Shown here: positions 24,558 through 31,336 of the stretch, piece after piece
Layout: each line of letters starts with the position of its first letter
Position numbering within the stretch: position 1 is the stretch's first letter
Program-made: the position numbers and the translations under genes
Virus record (IMG/VR): IMGVR_UViG_3300037189_004204
Span: 1 to 33,626 of that record
Source: a virus
Length of the DNA: 33,626 bases
Strand: one strand, 5' to 3'
The notes under the pieces: model-generated
Databases searched by the model: none
Told to the model about the DNA's origin: nothing
The model's input: only the letters and a program-made list of their open reading frames with translations

Positions 24558-24763
24558 CAGAGATTTCTAAAGCCGTGTGTTACGGCAAAGACGGGTTACC
24601 TGAGTGCCCTGTCCGTAAACAATGTTTACTTTACTCAGACAAGATGGATGAACAGCATGGCATATGGGGTGGCATGAGTCACCGAGAAAGAAATGCTTTA
24701 AAGAGAAAAGCAGCTAAGGCTGGATTGACTCTTGAGGACTGGATAAACACTAAGAAGTCGTGA
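24446..24763 (+). CDS. whiB-like: WhiB-like iron-sulfur transcription factor
   Basis: The 105-residue product has the four Wbl cysteines (Cys17, Cys45, Cys54, Cys60), 'CPVRKQC', and the 'GIWGG' turn (72-76), then a basic tail ('RERNALKRKAAKAG') for DNA contact. Wbl proteins hold a 4Fe-4S cluster and act with the sigma factor; phage versions can reprogramme the host. Between Cys45 and Cys54 there are eight residues rather than the usual two. CAGGAG precedes the ATG. Cys17 lies within the overlap with the resolvase gene, so the overlap is real coding. Confidence 0.9.
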   Translation: MYDDVGHDEGWRYEAKCQGMDTELWYPPRDKSKYKSIAEISKAVCYGKDGLPECPVRKQCLLYSDKMDEQHGIWGGMSHRERNALKRKAAKAGLTLEDWINTKKS

Positions 24764-24769
24764 TAGGTT
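24764..24769 (+). promoter_or_regulatory. Candidate -10 box (TAGGTT) for a leaderless transcript
   Basis: TAGGTT lies six bases before ATG 24776, immediately after the WhiB stop. It is identical to the -10 of the 18593 promoter. The AGG within it could also act as a weak ribosome-binding site, so leaderless use is not certain. Confidence 0.4.
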
Positions 24770-24775
24770 ACCGCC

Positions 24776-25621
24776 ATGACTAAATACAAACCCAGCGGTG
24801 CATTAAAGAGTTTTATTAACGTGGCTAAAAAAGAAACACGCGTCCTTGGTTCTGTAGAGCGTTTCCTACTATCAAAGCCAAAGGATAAATCTCGTAGAAC
24901 AGACGTCCTACATCCATCAGAGATGGCTGGCGGTGAATGGTGTTACCGCGCTTCTTATTATCAGCTCTTGGGAAGAGAAGCCATTAGTAACCGCAAGATG
25001 AGTTTCCGTCTTCTTTCGGTATTTGAAGAGGGCCACGCTATCCATGCTAAGTGGCAGAAGTGGTTCTATGAGATGGGCGTTATGTTTGGCAAGTGGTACT
25101 GCCAAGACTGCGGAGAGATGTTCTGGGGCGGTTCTGACTGTCACGAAGGTCCACTTGAATATCGTGAAGTACCTTTGTTCTACGAACCATTGCGTATCTT
25201 TGGTCATTCAGACGGTTGGCTAGTCGGTCTTGGTGAGCCTCTAATGCTTGAGATTAAATCTGTAGGCGAAGGCACCCTTCGTTGGGAATGCCCAGAGTTG
25301 TACGCAGAAAATGATTTTGATTTTAATAAAACTTGGAAGGCTATAACACAGCCGTTTATGAAGCACATAACCCAAGTGCAGATTTATATGAAGTTAGCTG
25401 AGCTTCTTGGCTATGAGAACCCTCCACAAGAGGCAGTTATTATTTATGAAGCCAAGCCTAACCAAGAGGTCAAAGAGTTTGTAATCCCTAAAAGCGATTT
25501 CGGTATCACCGAATTGTTTGAGGCAGCAGAGATGATTATTAACGCGATTAAAACCTTGACCCCACCATCGTGTAATATAAGTCAAAACGGATGTTCAAAA
25601 TGCGGAGGATATGATGATTAA
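24776..25621 (+). CDS. Cas4/RecB-like Fe-S PD-(D/E)XK exonuclease
   Basis: This 281-residue protein has the RecB-nuclease order: His144/Asp146 in 'GHSDGW', 'LMLEIKS' with Glu159 and Lys161, and a 'HITQVQIYMKLAELLG' helix with the Q-x3-Y motif. Cys56, and Cys266, Cys273 and Cys276 near the C-terminus, fit the 4Fe-4S cluster pattern of Cas4 and AddB. A separate Cys trio (109, 112, 122) and a His form a likely zinc-knuckle insert. It would resect DNA ends for recombination. No CRISPR array or cas1 is present. Confidence 0.75.
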   Translation: MTKYKPSGALKSFINVAKKETRVLGSVERFLLSKPKDKSRRTDVLHPSEMAGGEWCYRASYYQLLGREAISNRKMSFRLLSVFEEGHAIHAKWQKWFYEMGVMFGKWYCQDCGEMFWGGSDCHEGPLEYREVPLFYEPLRIFGHSDGWLVGLGEPLMLEIKSVGEGTLRWECPELYAENDFDFNKTWKAITQPFMKHITQVQIYMKLAELLGYENPPQEAVIIYEAKPNQEVKEFVIPKSDFGITELFEAAEMIINAIKTLTPPSCNISQNGCSKCGGYDD

Positions 25622-26090
25622 TCTACACACCACGGGCGTTACTGAAGATGTATTAAAGGTACTAGAGGCTCAAGGACTACCTGTTCGCCGTAGTCTAGAT
25701 ATTGATGTCCCACCTTTTCCACGAGACATTACGATGGTTGATGACCAAGAGCTAATGATGTTAGCTACTCAATATATGGAGAACTACAGCTTTATTCGTA
25801 CCCAGGTTGCTGCTGCATCATTGGCTGAGATGGAAGCCGAAAACGCATACAACACAGCGGAAGCCAAAGCTTTTCTTGCAAAAACCAACGGCAAGAGCAC
25901 AGAGAAAGCCACGATGTTAAAAGCAGCTGTCAGCATTGACCCTGAGATTGTTGAGTTGAACGCGGTAAAGCTTCAAACCTATGCTTATCGTAAGATGCTA
26001 GAGACAATGCAAGATAACTTAGAGCGTTACTATCAACTTACAAGTCGTGAGCTAACCCGTAGAACTTCCTCAATGAGGTCACGTTTTTAA
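25614..26090 (+). CDS. Possible UvsY-like recombination mediator
   Basis: ATG 25614 is preferred, as GGAGG lies five bases upstream; ATG 25611 is too close. The 158-residue, all-helical protein has a pattern reminiscent of T4 UvsY: an N-terminal helix with 'YMENYSFIRTQVAAASLAEMEAE', a charged middle, then 'MLKAAVSIDPEIVELNAVKL' and a long helix. In T4, UvsY loads UvsX on SSB-coated DNA. Position amid RecA and resolvase genes supports this, but the sequence evidence is weak. Confidence 0.4.
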   Translation: MINLHTTGVTEDVLKVLEAQGLPVRRSLDIDVPPFPRDITMVDDQELMMLATQYMENYSFIRTQVAAASLAEMEAENAYNTAEAKAFLAKTNGKSTEKATMLKAAVSIDPEIVELNAVKLQTYAYRKMLETMQDNLERYYQLTSRELTRRTSSMRSRF

Positions 26091-26629
26091 TGAAAGTCTT
26101 TAAGGGCGGTTCGTTAGACCCCGATAAGGCTGTCTATCTAGGTATAGACCAGTCTTACAGTGGGTTTGCGATAACTGCCTACCAAGATGGCGCGTACTAC
26201 ACAGAGGTATATAAATCTGAAAAGCGTGGCATAGATAGGCTTAGAGACATCCAAGCGCACGTTATGAACTGGTTGCATCAGTTTGACAAGATTACCGATG
26301 TAGCAATAGAAGGCTACGCTTTTGGGTCACAGATGGCTAATATGCTGGGCGAGCTTGGCGGAATGGTAAAGCTAACCCTTCTTGACTTTGGCATCTACCC
26401 ACTGATTGTTCCACCAACTAACCTCAAAAAGTATGCAACGGGTAAGGGTCAGGGCATATCTAAAAGCCAGATTCTTTTACACGTGTATAAGAAGTGGGAC
26501 GCAGAGTTTACAGACGACAACGCTGCAGACTCGTACATTTTAGCTAGGCTTGTAGCCGGAGCACACACTCTTGGGTATGAGAAAGAAATTTATGATAAGC
26601 TTCAGGACCCAAAGTTTAGGGAGAAATAA
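26090..26629 (+). CDS. RuvC-like Holliday-junction resolvase
   Basis: This 179-residue protein has an RNase H fold signature: 'YLGIDQSYSGFAI' (Asp20), 'VAIEGYAFG' (Glu74) and 'DDNAADSYILARL' (Asp143, Asp147). These are the four acidic ligands of RuvC/poxvirus-type resolvases. It cuts four-way junctions that arise during recombination or before packaging. GAGGT lies upstream, and the ATG overlaps the previous stop (TAATG). With the 24129 gene this is a second junction-resolving nuclease in the block. Confidence 0.82.
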   Translation: MKVFKGGSLDPDKAVYLGIDQSYSGFAITAYQDGAYYTEVYKSEKRGIDRLRDIQAHVMNWLHQFDKITDVAIEGYAFGSQMANMLGELGGMVKLTLLDFGIYPLIVPPTNLKKYATGKGQGISKSQILLHVYKKWDAEFTDDNAADSYILARLVAGAHTLGYEKEIYDKLQDPKFREK

Positions 26630-26796
26630 TGCCAGCATATGATTTTAAATGTGATAACTGTAATTCTGTAGTTGAACTTCGTATTATCTACGGAGCTACA
26701 GATACACCCCTTTGCACTACCTGCAACGGCACGATGACTAAAGTTTGGACTGCGCCAGCAGTTCACTTTAAGGGCGGCGGTTGGGGCGGTCAATGA
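26629..26796 (+). CDS. FmdB-type zinc-ribbon protein
   Basis: A 55-residue protein. It begins 'MPAYDFKCDNCNSVVE' and continues with 'LCTTCNGTMTKVW' and 'VHFKGGGWGG', the full layout of FmdB/CxxC-CxxC zinc ribbons widespread in bacteria and phages. The molecular role is unknown. The ATG is TAATG-coupled to the RuvC-like gene with GGGAG upstream, and the stop overlaps the next ATG. Confidence 0.8.
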   Translation: MPAYDFKCDNCNSVVELRIIYGATDTPLCTTCNGTMTKVWTAPAVHFKGGGWGGQ

Positions 26797-26984
26797 TTAT
26801 TGACATTCTAATCCTGCTTTCAGGTATGGCCATTATGTATGTATGGCTTGAGGCAGACAAGATAGACAAGTTAATGACAAAAGAAAAAGCTAACACCGTA
26901 AATGTTTTATGTAGGAAGTGCGGCGTTATGTCTAAGTTTAAATACAACGAGCCCTTTGAGTGTAAGGATTGTATCTATGAGTAA
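26793..26984 (+). CDS. Membrane-anchored mini zinc ribbon
   Basis: The 63-residue product starts at ATG 26793 (ATGA overlap). Residues 2-20 are hydrophobic ('IIDILILLSGMAIMYVW') and would span the membrane. A cytoplasmic zinc ribbon follows with 'CRKCG' and 'CKDC'. No family is recognised. The pairing with another zinc ribbon gene upstream and a third downstream is notable. Confidence 0.65.
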   Translation: MIIDILILLSGMAIMYVWLEADKIDKLMTKEKANTVNVLCRKCGVMSKFKYNEPFECKDCIYE

Positions 26985-27219
26985 GACACAGGATAAAAAA
27001 GCCGCAAACATCGCAGAAGCTGCCGCCTTCGTTAAAGAACGCAGACAAATTCAACTTGCTATGTTGAAGCAAAACTTTGAAGTTGGCGTAATGTTGTACG
27101 AGCAGAACAAGGACACCTTATCTGCAGATGAGATTGAACAGCTAGAGAAGATGATGGCTGAGCAAAAAGCGGCATTAGATAAGTTAGAGAATGAACTCAA
27201 TTCGAGCACTGAAGCCTGA
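26977..27219 (+). CDS. Small coiled-coil protein
   Basis: The 80-residue product starts at ATG 26977, with AAGGA upstream, 8 bases before the previous stop. It is fully helical: a Lys/Ala-rich start and a heptad-like C-terminal half ('IEQLEKMMAEQKAALDKLEN'). Function unknown. Confidence 0.6.
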   Translation: MSKTQDKKAANIAEAAAFVKERRQIQLAMLKQNFEVGVMLYEQNKDTLSADEIEQLEKMMAEQKAALDKLENELNSSTEA

Positions 27220-27403
27220 TTACACGGGGTCGATGGAGTATGAAAATACTGTTTGCCATGACTGCCCTAAATGCGAGTCCAACCTGTGGAACGTCAAAGT
27301 TTCATTTGACGACTATGAAATAGCCCAGTACTTGCTGGAAATGGAGTGTTCTGTCTGTGGGACTTACGCCTTAGCGCCTACCCCTTTAGACAGACCTAAC
27401 TAA
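27191..27403 (+). CDS. Small zinc-ribbon protein
   Basis: A 70-residue ORF overlapping the previous gene by 29 bases. It has 'CHDCPKC' and 'CSVCG' pairs separated by a beta region, so a zinc ribbon is likely. The shorter start ATG 27233 (56 residues) is possible; neither start has a clear Shine-Dalgarno, though GGGG lies just before 27233. Confidence 0.6.
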   Translation: MNSIRALKPDYTGSMEYENTVCHDCPKCESNLWNVKVSFDDYEIAQYLLEMECSVCGTYALAPTPLDRPN

Positions 27404-27459
27404 AAAACTCCCTCATAATTTACCTACGGGGAATCCACTATTCGTAAACCGAGGTATAA

Positions 27460-27738
27460 ATGTCCGAGCAAACAGAAGAGAATATCCTTCGCGTCAGCGC
27501 AGGAAGTAACCCCCAGGCAGTGGCGTCAGCTATTGCTCACAGCGTATATGAAACCAGAACAGCTAAAATTCGTGCTGTAGGTGCAGGCGCAGTAAATCAA
27601 GCCGTAAAAGCCCTAGCAATTGCTGGTGGGTACACCGCCCCACGTGGTATTCACCTGGCTTTTGTGCCTGGTTTTACTACCATTGAGAGTCACGACGGTC
27701 AGATTTCTGCAATAGTTCTTACGGTAATCGTTATTTAA
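27460..27738 (+). CDS. spoVS-like: SpoVS (stage V sporulation protein S) family protein
   Basis: This 92-residue protein matches the SpoVS layout throughout: 'ILRVSAGSNPQAVASAIAH', then 'IRAVGAGAVNQAVKALAIAG', 'APRGIHLAFVPGFT' and 'ISAIVLTVIV'. B. subtilis SpoVS has the same order ('KVSAKSSPNSVAGAL', 'IQAIGAGALNQAVKAVAIA'). SpoVS is a small Alba-like fold protein, probably nucleic-acid binding, that affects septation and sporulation. Alba-like proteins can compact DNA or bind RNA. In a phage it could act on phage or host chromatin; this is inference. GAGG precedes the ATG. An operator-like inverted repeat follows the stop. Confidence 0.88.
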   Translation: MSEQTEENILRVSAGSNPQAVASAIAHSVYETRTAKIRAVGAGAVNQAVKALAIAGGYTAPRGIHLAFVPGFTTIESHDGQISAIVLTVIVI

Positions 27739-27765
27739 TACTGTATTTAAATAGTAAATACCGTA
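27739..27765. promoter_or_regulatory. Operator-like inverted repeat
   Basis: TACTGTATTTA (27739-27749) and TAAATACCGTA (27755-27765) are inverted copies matching at ten of eleven positions, with a five-base spacer. The element lies between the SpoVS-like and basic protein genes and overlaps a weak promoter region. It could be a binding site for a dimeric regulator. Confidence 0.4.
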
Positions 27766-27769
27766 CATT
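27764..27769 (+). promoter_or_regulatory. Weak candidate -10 box (TACATT)
   Basis: TACATT fits TAnnnT and would start transcription near 27776, giving a short leader with AAAGGA before ATG 27799. There is no good -35; the inverted repeat occupies that space. It is offered as a possible promoter only. Confidence 0.25.
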
Positions 27770-27779
27770 TATTAAACCC

Positions 27780-27791
27780 CCTTTGCAAAGG
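27780..27791. repeat. Perfect palindrome over the ribosome-binding site
   Basis: CCTTTGCAAAGG is a perfect 12-base palindrome. Its right half contains the AAAGGA ribosome-binding region of the basic protein gene. As RNA it could form a four-pair stem with a four-base loop, partly hiding the site; as DNA it could bind a dimer. Confidence 0.4.
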
Positions 27792-27798
27792 AAACTAT

Positions 27799-28131
27799 AT
27801 GAAATCAGATTCAACTAAGAACAAGGCGCCATTGGCACCAGCATCAGCTGAGCCAACTGCATCTTCAAGCGCAAAGCCACGAGTCGCACCAACAGAAAAA
27901 GGTACACTCGTAAAGAAGAAGGGCGCACAAGCTGGCGACCCAACTAAAATGGCAAAGCCTGCACGTAAAAATGTGCTTGGCGCACTTGCCCGCGGAGGTG
28001 CCCGTTACGGTATCCGCGTAAAGTTTCAACAGACAACTGCACCAGAAGCAGGCGCTACTCAAGGCAACGGAAGAATTCTTCCAGCAGCCAAGGGTCAGTC
28101 AGCTAACTGGAAGTCAGGCTCTGCTGAATAA
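27799..28131 (+). CDS. Basic, Ala/Pro/Lys-rich protein, possibly nucleic-acid binding
   Basis: The 110 residues contain 'KRVKKKGA'-like basic runs, many Ala and Pro, and few hydrophobic residues outside 'NVLGALARGGARYGIRVKF' (about 54-72). The N-terminus is likely disordered. Such composition suits a histone-like or RNA-binding protein. AAAGGA is placed well before the ATG. It lies between the SpoVS-like gene and a strong terminator; I suggest, without proof, that the pair acts together on nucleic acids. No family was recognised. Confidence 0.6.
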   Translation: MKSDSTKNKAPLAPASAEPTASSSAKPRVAPTEKGTLVKKKGAQAGDPTKMAKPARKNVLGALARGGARYGIRVKFQQTTAPEAGATQGNGRILPAAKGQSANWKSGSAE

Positions 28132-28146
28132 CTAGTAACTTCATTA

Positions 28147-28177
28147 AACCCCATCGCAAAACGCGGTGGGGTTTTTT
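28147..28177 (+). terminator. Strong intrinsic terminator
   Basis: An 11-bp stem AACCCCATCGC (28147-28157) with GCGGTGGGGTT (28163-28173, one G-U pair), a five-base loop and a run of six T (28172-28177). It closes the block ending with the basic protein gene. Confidence 0.9.
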
Positions 28178-28187
28178 GCGCTTTGGG

Positions 28188-28217
28188 TTGAATTGTCCAA
28201 TTTATCTGTGTTAGGCT
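28188..28217 (+). promoter_or_regulatory. Promoter TTGAAT-N18-TAGGCT
   Basis: TTGAAT (28188-28193) and TAGGCT (28212-28217) are 18 bases apart, the same architecture as the 18593 promoter. It lies just after the terminator and before a leader with AAGGAG ahead of ATG 28255. ATTGTCCAATTT within it recurs at 33495-33506. Confidence 0.6.
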
Positions 28218-28254
28218 TACCACGTTGCGTCGTGATGTCAACAAGGAGAGAGAT

Positions 28255-28485
28255 ATGTTAGAAGTACTAAACAAGCACTTAACAACAGATAATACCGTAT
28301 GTATTGTTGCTCAATGGATTTCTACTTTACCTGCTGAAGAACAGGAAGTATTGAATGCCCTTAAAGATAATAACGCCCGTGTAATTATTTCTGACTTATA
28401 TAAAGACCTAAAAAAAGAAGTCGAATTGCCCTATAAATTAACTGCTTTCCGCTCCCATTTGCGAGGATATTGCACATGTCGATAA
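28255..28485 (+). CDS. Small protein of unknown function
   Basis: The 76-residue product starts at ATG 28255, with AAGGAGAG upstream; a TTG at 28225 lacks one. It is helical, with a possible helix-turn-helix pattern ('EEQEVLNALKDNNARVIISDLYKDL'). It is the first gene after the promoter and overlaps the phosphoesterase gene by 10 bases. No family recognised. Confidence 0.6.
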   Translation: MLEVLNKHLTTDNTVCIVAQWISTLPAEEQEVLNALKDNNARVIISDLYKDLKKEVELPYKLTAFRSHLRGYCTCR

Positions 28486-29681
28486 AAATAAATGCGCTGA
28501 ATAAAGCCTTAATAAATGCTGAACTTAACGGCCTTGAATCAAATATAAAAAACGCCAACGTTCCACAAGAGTACAGAGCCAGACTAGACGTAGGTCCTGA
28601 CGGTGGATATTTTGTTTCTACCCCACGCACAGCCGGCGAGCTTCCAGACGCCGTAGATTTATTTAAAGATTTTGATTTAGACCCAGAGGTTTGGACTGTA
28701 GTCAGTGTGCGTAAAAGCCGTTGGCAACGTTTTGATGGTGAGTGGTTAGAGGCTGCTAAAGTAACCATCAAGCCTGCCGAACAAGCTTACGGCGGTTCAG
28801 ATTTAGATTACGACCAACTCGTATCAGACATTAGTAAGTGGAAGCCGGGAAAAGTAGAAAAGTCGTCAGGTCCTTTGTACGCCATCTACGCCATTGGCGA
28901 CACCCAGTATGGTAAAGATGCCGGCGGCGGTACAGAAGCAACCGTACAGCGAGTACTAAAAGGTATAGAAGAGTCGGTAGAACGCCATAAAGAATTATTA
29001 AAGACAGGCCGCAAGATTGGCACCGTTGTGTTGCCTCAGTTGGGCGATTGCATCGAGGGTTCCACAAGTCAGAATGGAAAAGTATTAGGTCGTAGTGACC
29101 TTGGCGTTAGCCAACAGGTGCGCATTGGACGCAGAGTTCTTATGGCTTGGATTAAAGCATTTGCTCCATTGTGCGAAGAGTTAATCGTCCCTGTAGTTCC
29201 AGGCAACCACGATGAGACCCATAGAATTGTTATGACAGACCCAATTGATTCTTGGCAAATTGAAGTTGTAGCTGCAGTTCAAGATGCGTGCGCAGAAAAT
29301 CCTGCGTTAGCGCACGTTAAGTTTTATTATCCTAAGCCAGACAATGCAACACTTGCTATTGATTTAGGTGGAACAGTATTAGGTATGGCTCACGGTCATC
29401 AAGCTAAAGATATGGGCAAGTGGATTGCGGGACAGGCAACAGGTCGTACTCCAGTAGGTTCAGCAGATGTATTGTTAACTGGCCACTTCCATCATTTCCG
29501 CGCAGACCAAGTTGGCCCTCGTTTATGGATTCAAGTACCTGCTATGGATGGCGGTAGTGCCTGGTTCCGTGACAAGAGCGGTCTTGAGTCACCGACAGGT
29601 ATTGTTTCACTTGTTGTTGGGGATGGCTATGACCCGCGTCGCGATTTAGCAGTTCTTGCGGGAGAAAACCGCATAAACTAG
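28476..29681 (+). CDS. Calcineurin-like metallophosphoesterase
   Basis: This 401-residue protein carries all motifs of the family in order: 'GDTQ' (141-144), 'LGDCIEG' (189-195), 'GNHDE' (243-247), 'AHGH' (305-308) and 'GHFHH' (336-340). These coordinate two metal ions. The first 130 residues form a separate alpha/beta N-terminal domain ('DPEVWTVVSVRKSRW') seen in related phage proteins. The substrate cannot be told from sequence; DNA 3' ends, cyclic nucleotides or phosphoproteins are possibilities. ATG 28476 has GAGGA nine bases upstream. Confidence 0.85.
   Translation: MSIKINALNKALINAELNGLESNIKNANVPQEYRARLDVGPDGGYFVSTPRTAGELPDAVDLFKDFDLDPEVWTVVSVRKSRWQRFDGEWLEAAKVTIKPAEQAYGGSDLDYDQLVSDISKWKPGKVEKSSGPLYAIYAIGDTQYGKDAGGGTEATVQRVLKGIEESVERHKELLKTGRKIGTVVLPQLGDCIEGSTSQNGKVLGRSDLGVSQQVRIGRRVLMAWIKAFAPLCEELIVPVVPGNHDETHRIVMTDPIDSWQIEVVAAVQDACAENPALAHVKFYYPKPDNATLAIDLGGTVLGMAHGHQAKDMGKWIAGQATGRTPVGSADVLLTGHFHHFRADQVGPRLWIQVPAMDGGSAWFRDKSGLESPTGIVSLVVGDGYDPRRDLAVLAGENRIN
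29674..29679 (+). promoter_or_regulatory. Candidate -10 box (TAAACT) for a leaderless transcript
   Basis: TAAACT ends exactly six bases before ATG 29686, overlapping the end of the phosphoesterase gene. No Shine-Dalgarno is placed for this ATG. It would start the small-gene cluster. Confidence 0.4.
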
Positions 29682-29685
29682 AGCT

Positions 29686-30219
29686 ATGCCAGGACCACAT
29701 CAAAACATTCAAAACCTCGGCGAAGGTGGAATGTATGGAACCAATACCAATTATGGTGGCGGTGGCGTTCCTGTTGCTCGTTCTGAACTTGACTTCCTTC
29801 GTTTAGGCGTAGGTCGTACTCCACAAGCAGAATATCCAGATGGTTATCTAGGAACTATTCGTTCACGTCGTGATGATAAAGGCCGTGATTCTAGTACCTC
29901 AGATAAAGTACTTAATGGTTTAAAGGTACGCGTAGGTCAGCGTTCATATCAACGTGGTGTTCACCGCGGTGAGCGCATTGATGTACAAGATTACTATTAC
30001 CCAGAAGGTTTAGATAATATGCGTGGTATTCGTCGTCAGATGAAAGCCACAAAAGATGGAAACGTATATCGTTCAAAGCGAAATGTAGAAGACGCTATGG
30101 CTGCGCCAGCGCCTCATCTACCAAATGATGGTAAAGCAAACATTCGAAGCACATCCCCTATGTCTTTGAATAAACAACGCGTAGACCAAATGGCTCGTAT
30201 GCGACCAGGTTGGAGATAA
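29686..30219 (+). CDS. Unknown basic, Gly/Arg-rich protein
   Basis: This 177-residue protein has a Gly-Tyr-Asn-rich start, a folded-looking middle ('RSELDFLRLGVGRTPQAEYP') and many Arg/Lys/Gln. It does not match any family I recognise. Codon use favours GGT, CGT and GTA, suggesting good expression. It opens a run of tightly packed small genes and may belong to the same functional group as those up to 32750. It has no ribosome-binding site but a TAAACT box. Confidence 0.55.
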   Translation: MPGPHQNIQNLGEGGMYGTNTNYGGGGVPVARSELDFLRLGVGRTPQAEYPDGYLGTIRSRRDDKGRDSSTSDKVLNGLKVRVGQRSYQRGVHRGERIDVQDYYYPEGLDNMRGIRRQMKATKDGNVYRSKRNVEDAMAAPAPHLPNDGKANIRSTSPMSLNKQRVDQMARMRPGWR

Positions 30220-30220
30220 A

Positions 30221-30373
30221 ATGGCACCAAAAGATAGAGCGCATGACCCAAAGCGTAAGCCACTTACTTCAAATGACTTGTGGGCTAAATCGCTTGGTCT
30301 TGAAGATGACGAGCCTGCAGACTCACATTGGGAGCCTAACGATACTGAAATGAACCGTGGTCATGGCCGGTAA
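30221..30373 (+). CDS. Small unknown protein with DRxxxxKR motif
   Basis: A 50-residue ORF with GGAGA before the ATG. It starts 'MAPKDRAHDPKRKPL', similar to the start of the 31542 gene. The rest is hydrophilic and acidic. It overlaps the next gene by 11 bases. No domain recognised. Confidence 0.6.
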   Translation: MAPKDRAHDPKRKPLTSNDLWAKSLGLEDDEPADSHWEPNDTEMNRGHGR

Positions 30374-30725
30374 ATTTTCTGACGGCGTTTACAATCGCCG
30401 ACCTTGGGTAGCCCCAACTGAATCCGCTTACCCTCCACAGGCATACATCGGTCCTTTCAAGAGCAACAGCGAGCGCCTATTAAGCCAATCCCTTGCCGCT
30501 TGGTCAATGACAGGCGAAGAGATTCAAGAATATGTGCGCCCACCACTTCCACAGGTTAAGCTATTCCCTGCACGATATGGTTATACAGACCAAGAGATTA
30601 GTATTGAGGATTTAATTGACCTTCCACGCAGAGCTGAGACCCAGCAACGTGTAGAATCAGACTTTAGTCAAACACCAAACAGCACACAATCTAGCAGCCG
30701 CAATACCCTAGGAGGGTCAGTCTAA
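30363..30725 (+). CDS. Small unknown protein
   Basis: The 120-residue product starts at ATG 30363, overlapping the previous stop. It is Pro/Tyr/Ser-rich ('YNRRPWVAPTESAYPPQAYI') with a helical middle ('SLAAWSMTGEEIQEYV') and a Ser/Asn-rich disordered end. The next gene starts in TAATG with GGAGGG upstream. No family recognised. Confidence 0.6.
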   Translation: MAGKFSDGVYNRRPWVAPTESAYPPQAYIGPFKSNSERLLSQSLAAWSMTGEEIQEYVRPPLPQVKLFPARYGYTDQEISIEDLIDLPRRAETQQRVESDFSQTPNSTQSSSRNTLGGSV

Positions 30726-30874
30726 TGGGACGTATGAAAGACTTGCACACTGATATGGTAATTAAGCGGGAAAATAGACTTCAAGCATTTCGCGATGCTT
30801 CAGTAGAAAAAGCTGAAGATGCCTATGACAAGTCCGTAACAGATTATTATGAAGGAGAGCACGATGGCCGATAA
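30725..30874 (+). CDS. Small helical unknown protein
   Basis: A 49-residue ORF. It is helical and charged ('MKDLHTDMVIKRENRLQAF', 'EKAEDAYDKSVTDYYEGE'). GGAGG lies upstream and the ATG overlaps the previous stop. The stop overlaps the next gene by 11 bases. Confidence 0.55.
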   Translation: MGRMKDLHTDMVIKRENRLQAFRDASVEKAEDAYDKSVTDYYEGEHDGR

Positions 30875-31106
30875 AGAACATTTTTATAAGGTCCCAGACA
30901 GAGATAAAGGGCCAGACAAGCACGGAAGAAGTATGTCTGATGAGGTTCACAATGAGCGTGTTCATGCTCAATTAGGCAGTCGCAAAAACAAAAGCCTTAG
31001 CCAATATATAAACCCAGCTTCTTTTTGCGACACCCCTGAGTGTCAAAATCCAGCAACTAAGTTTACTTGGGAAAACGGCTTAGGATGCGAAGACCACAGC
31101 GTATGA
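30864..31106 (+). CDS. Small unknown protein with Cys/His cluster
   Basis: The 80-residue product starts at ATG 30864, with GAAGGAGAG upstream. The first half is basic and hydrophilic; the second has 'FCDTPECQNPATKF' and 'GLGCEDH', a likely zinc knuckle of the Cys/His type. ATGA overlap with the next gene. Confidence 0.6.
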   Translation: MADKEHFYKVPDRDKGPDKHGRSMSDEVHNERVHAQLGSRKNKSLSQYINPASFCDTPECQNPATKFTWENGLGCEDHSV

Positions 31107-31336
31107 TTAACGACCCAGGATTATTTACAGATTCCACAGGCGAAGGCATGGCCGGAGCTGAAGACGTACGTCTAGATACCCAACGAGAGATGGGAAAGAC
31201 CCAATATAACGGGGATAATTCCTGTACTAAGTGCGGAATGGCTATAGACCCAGTACAATCATTACTTAACAAAGATGTTTGCCCGTCTTGCGTTCGCAAG
31301 CAGCAATACACACGAGTGAAAGGACGAATGGCATGA
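31103..31336 (+). CDS. Small zinc-ribbon protein
   Basis: The 77-residue product starts at ATG 31103. It has an acidic, disordered start and a C-terminal zinc ribbon with 'CTKCG' and 'CPSC'. It ends with 'RKQQYTRVKGRM', basic. ATGA overlap with the next gene. Function unknown. Confidence 0.6.
   Translation: MINDPGLFTDSTGEGMAGAEDVRLDTQREMGKTQYNGDNSCTKCGMAIDPVQSLLNKDVCPSCVRKQQYTRVKGRMA

Noticed and set aside
24776-25621. Cas4-like gene as part of a CRISPR system
   Set aside because: No cas1, cas2, effector gene or repeat array is near; phage recombination genes surround it.
27416-27421. TAATTT as -10 of a promoter for the SpoVS-like gene
   Set aside because: The closest -35-like TTAGAC is 24 bases upstream, too far, so I could not support it.
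28385-28771. Minus-strand ORF of 128 codons
   Set aside because: It overlaps two + strand genes with good starts; its own start has no ribosome-binding site.
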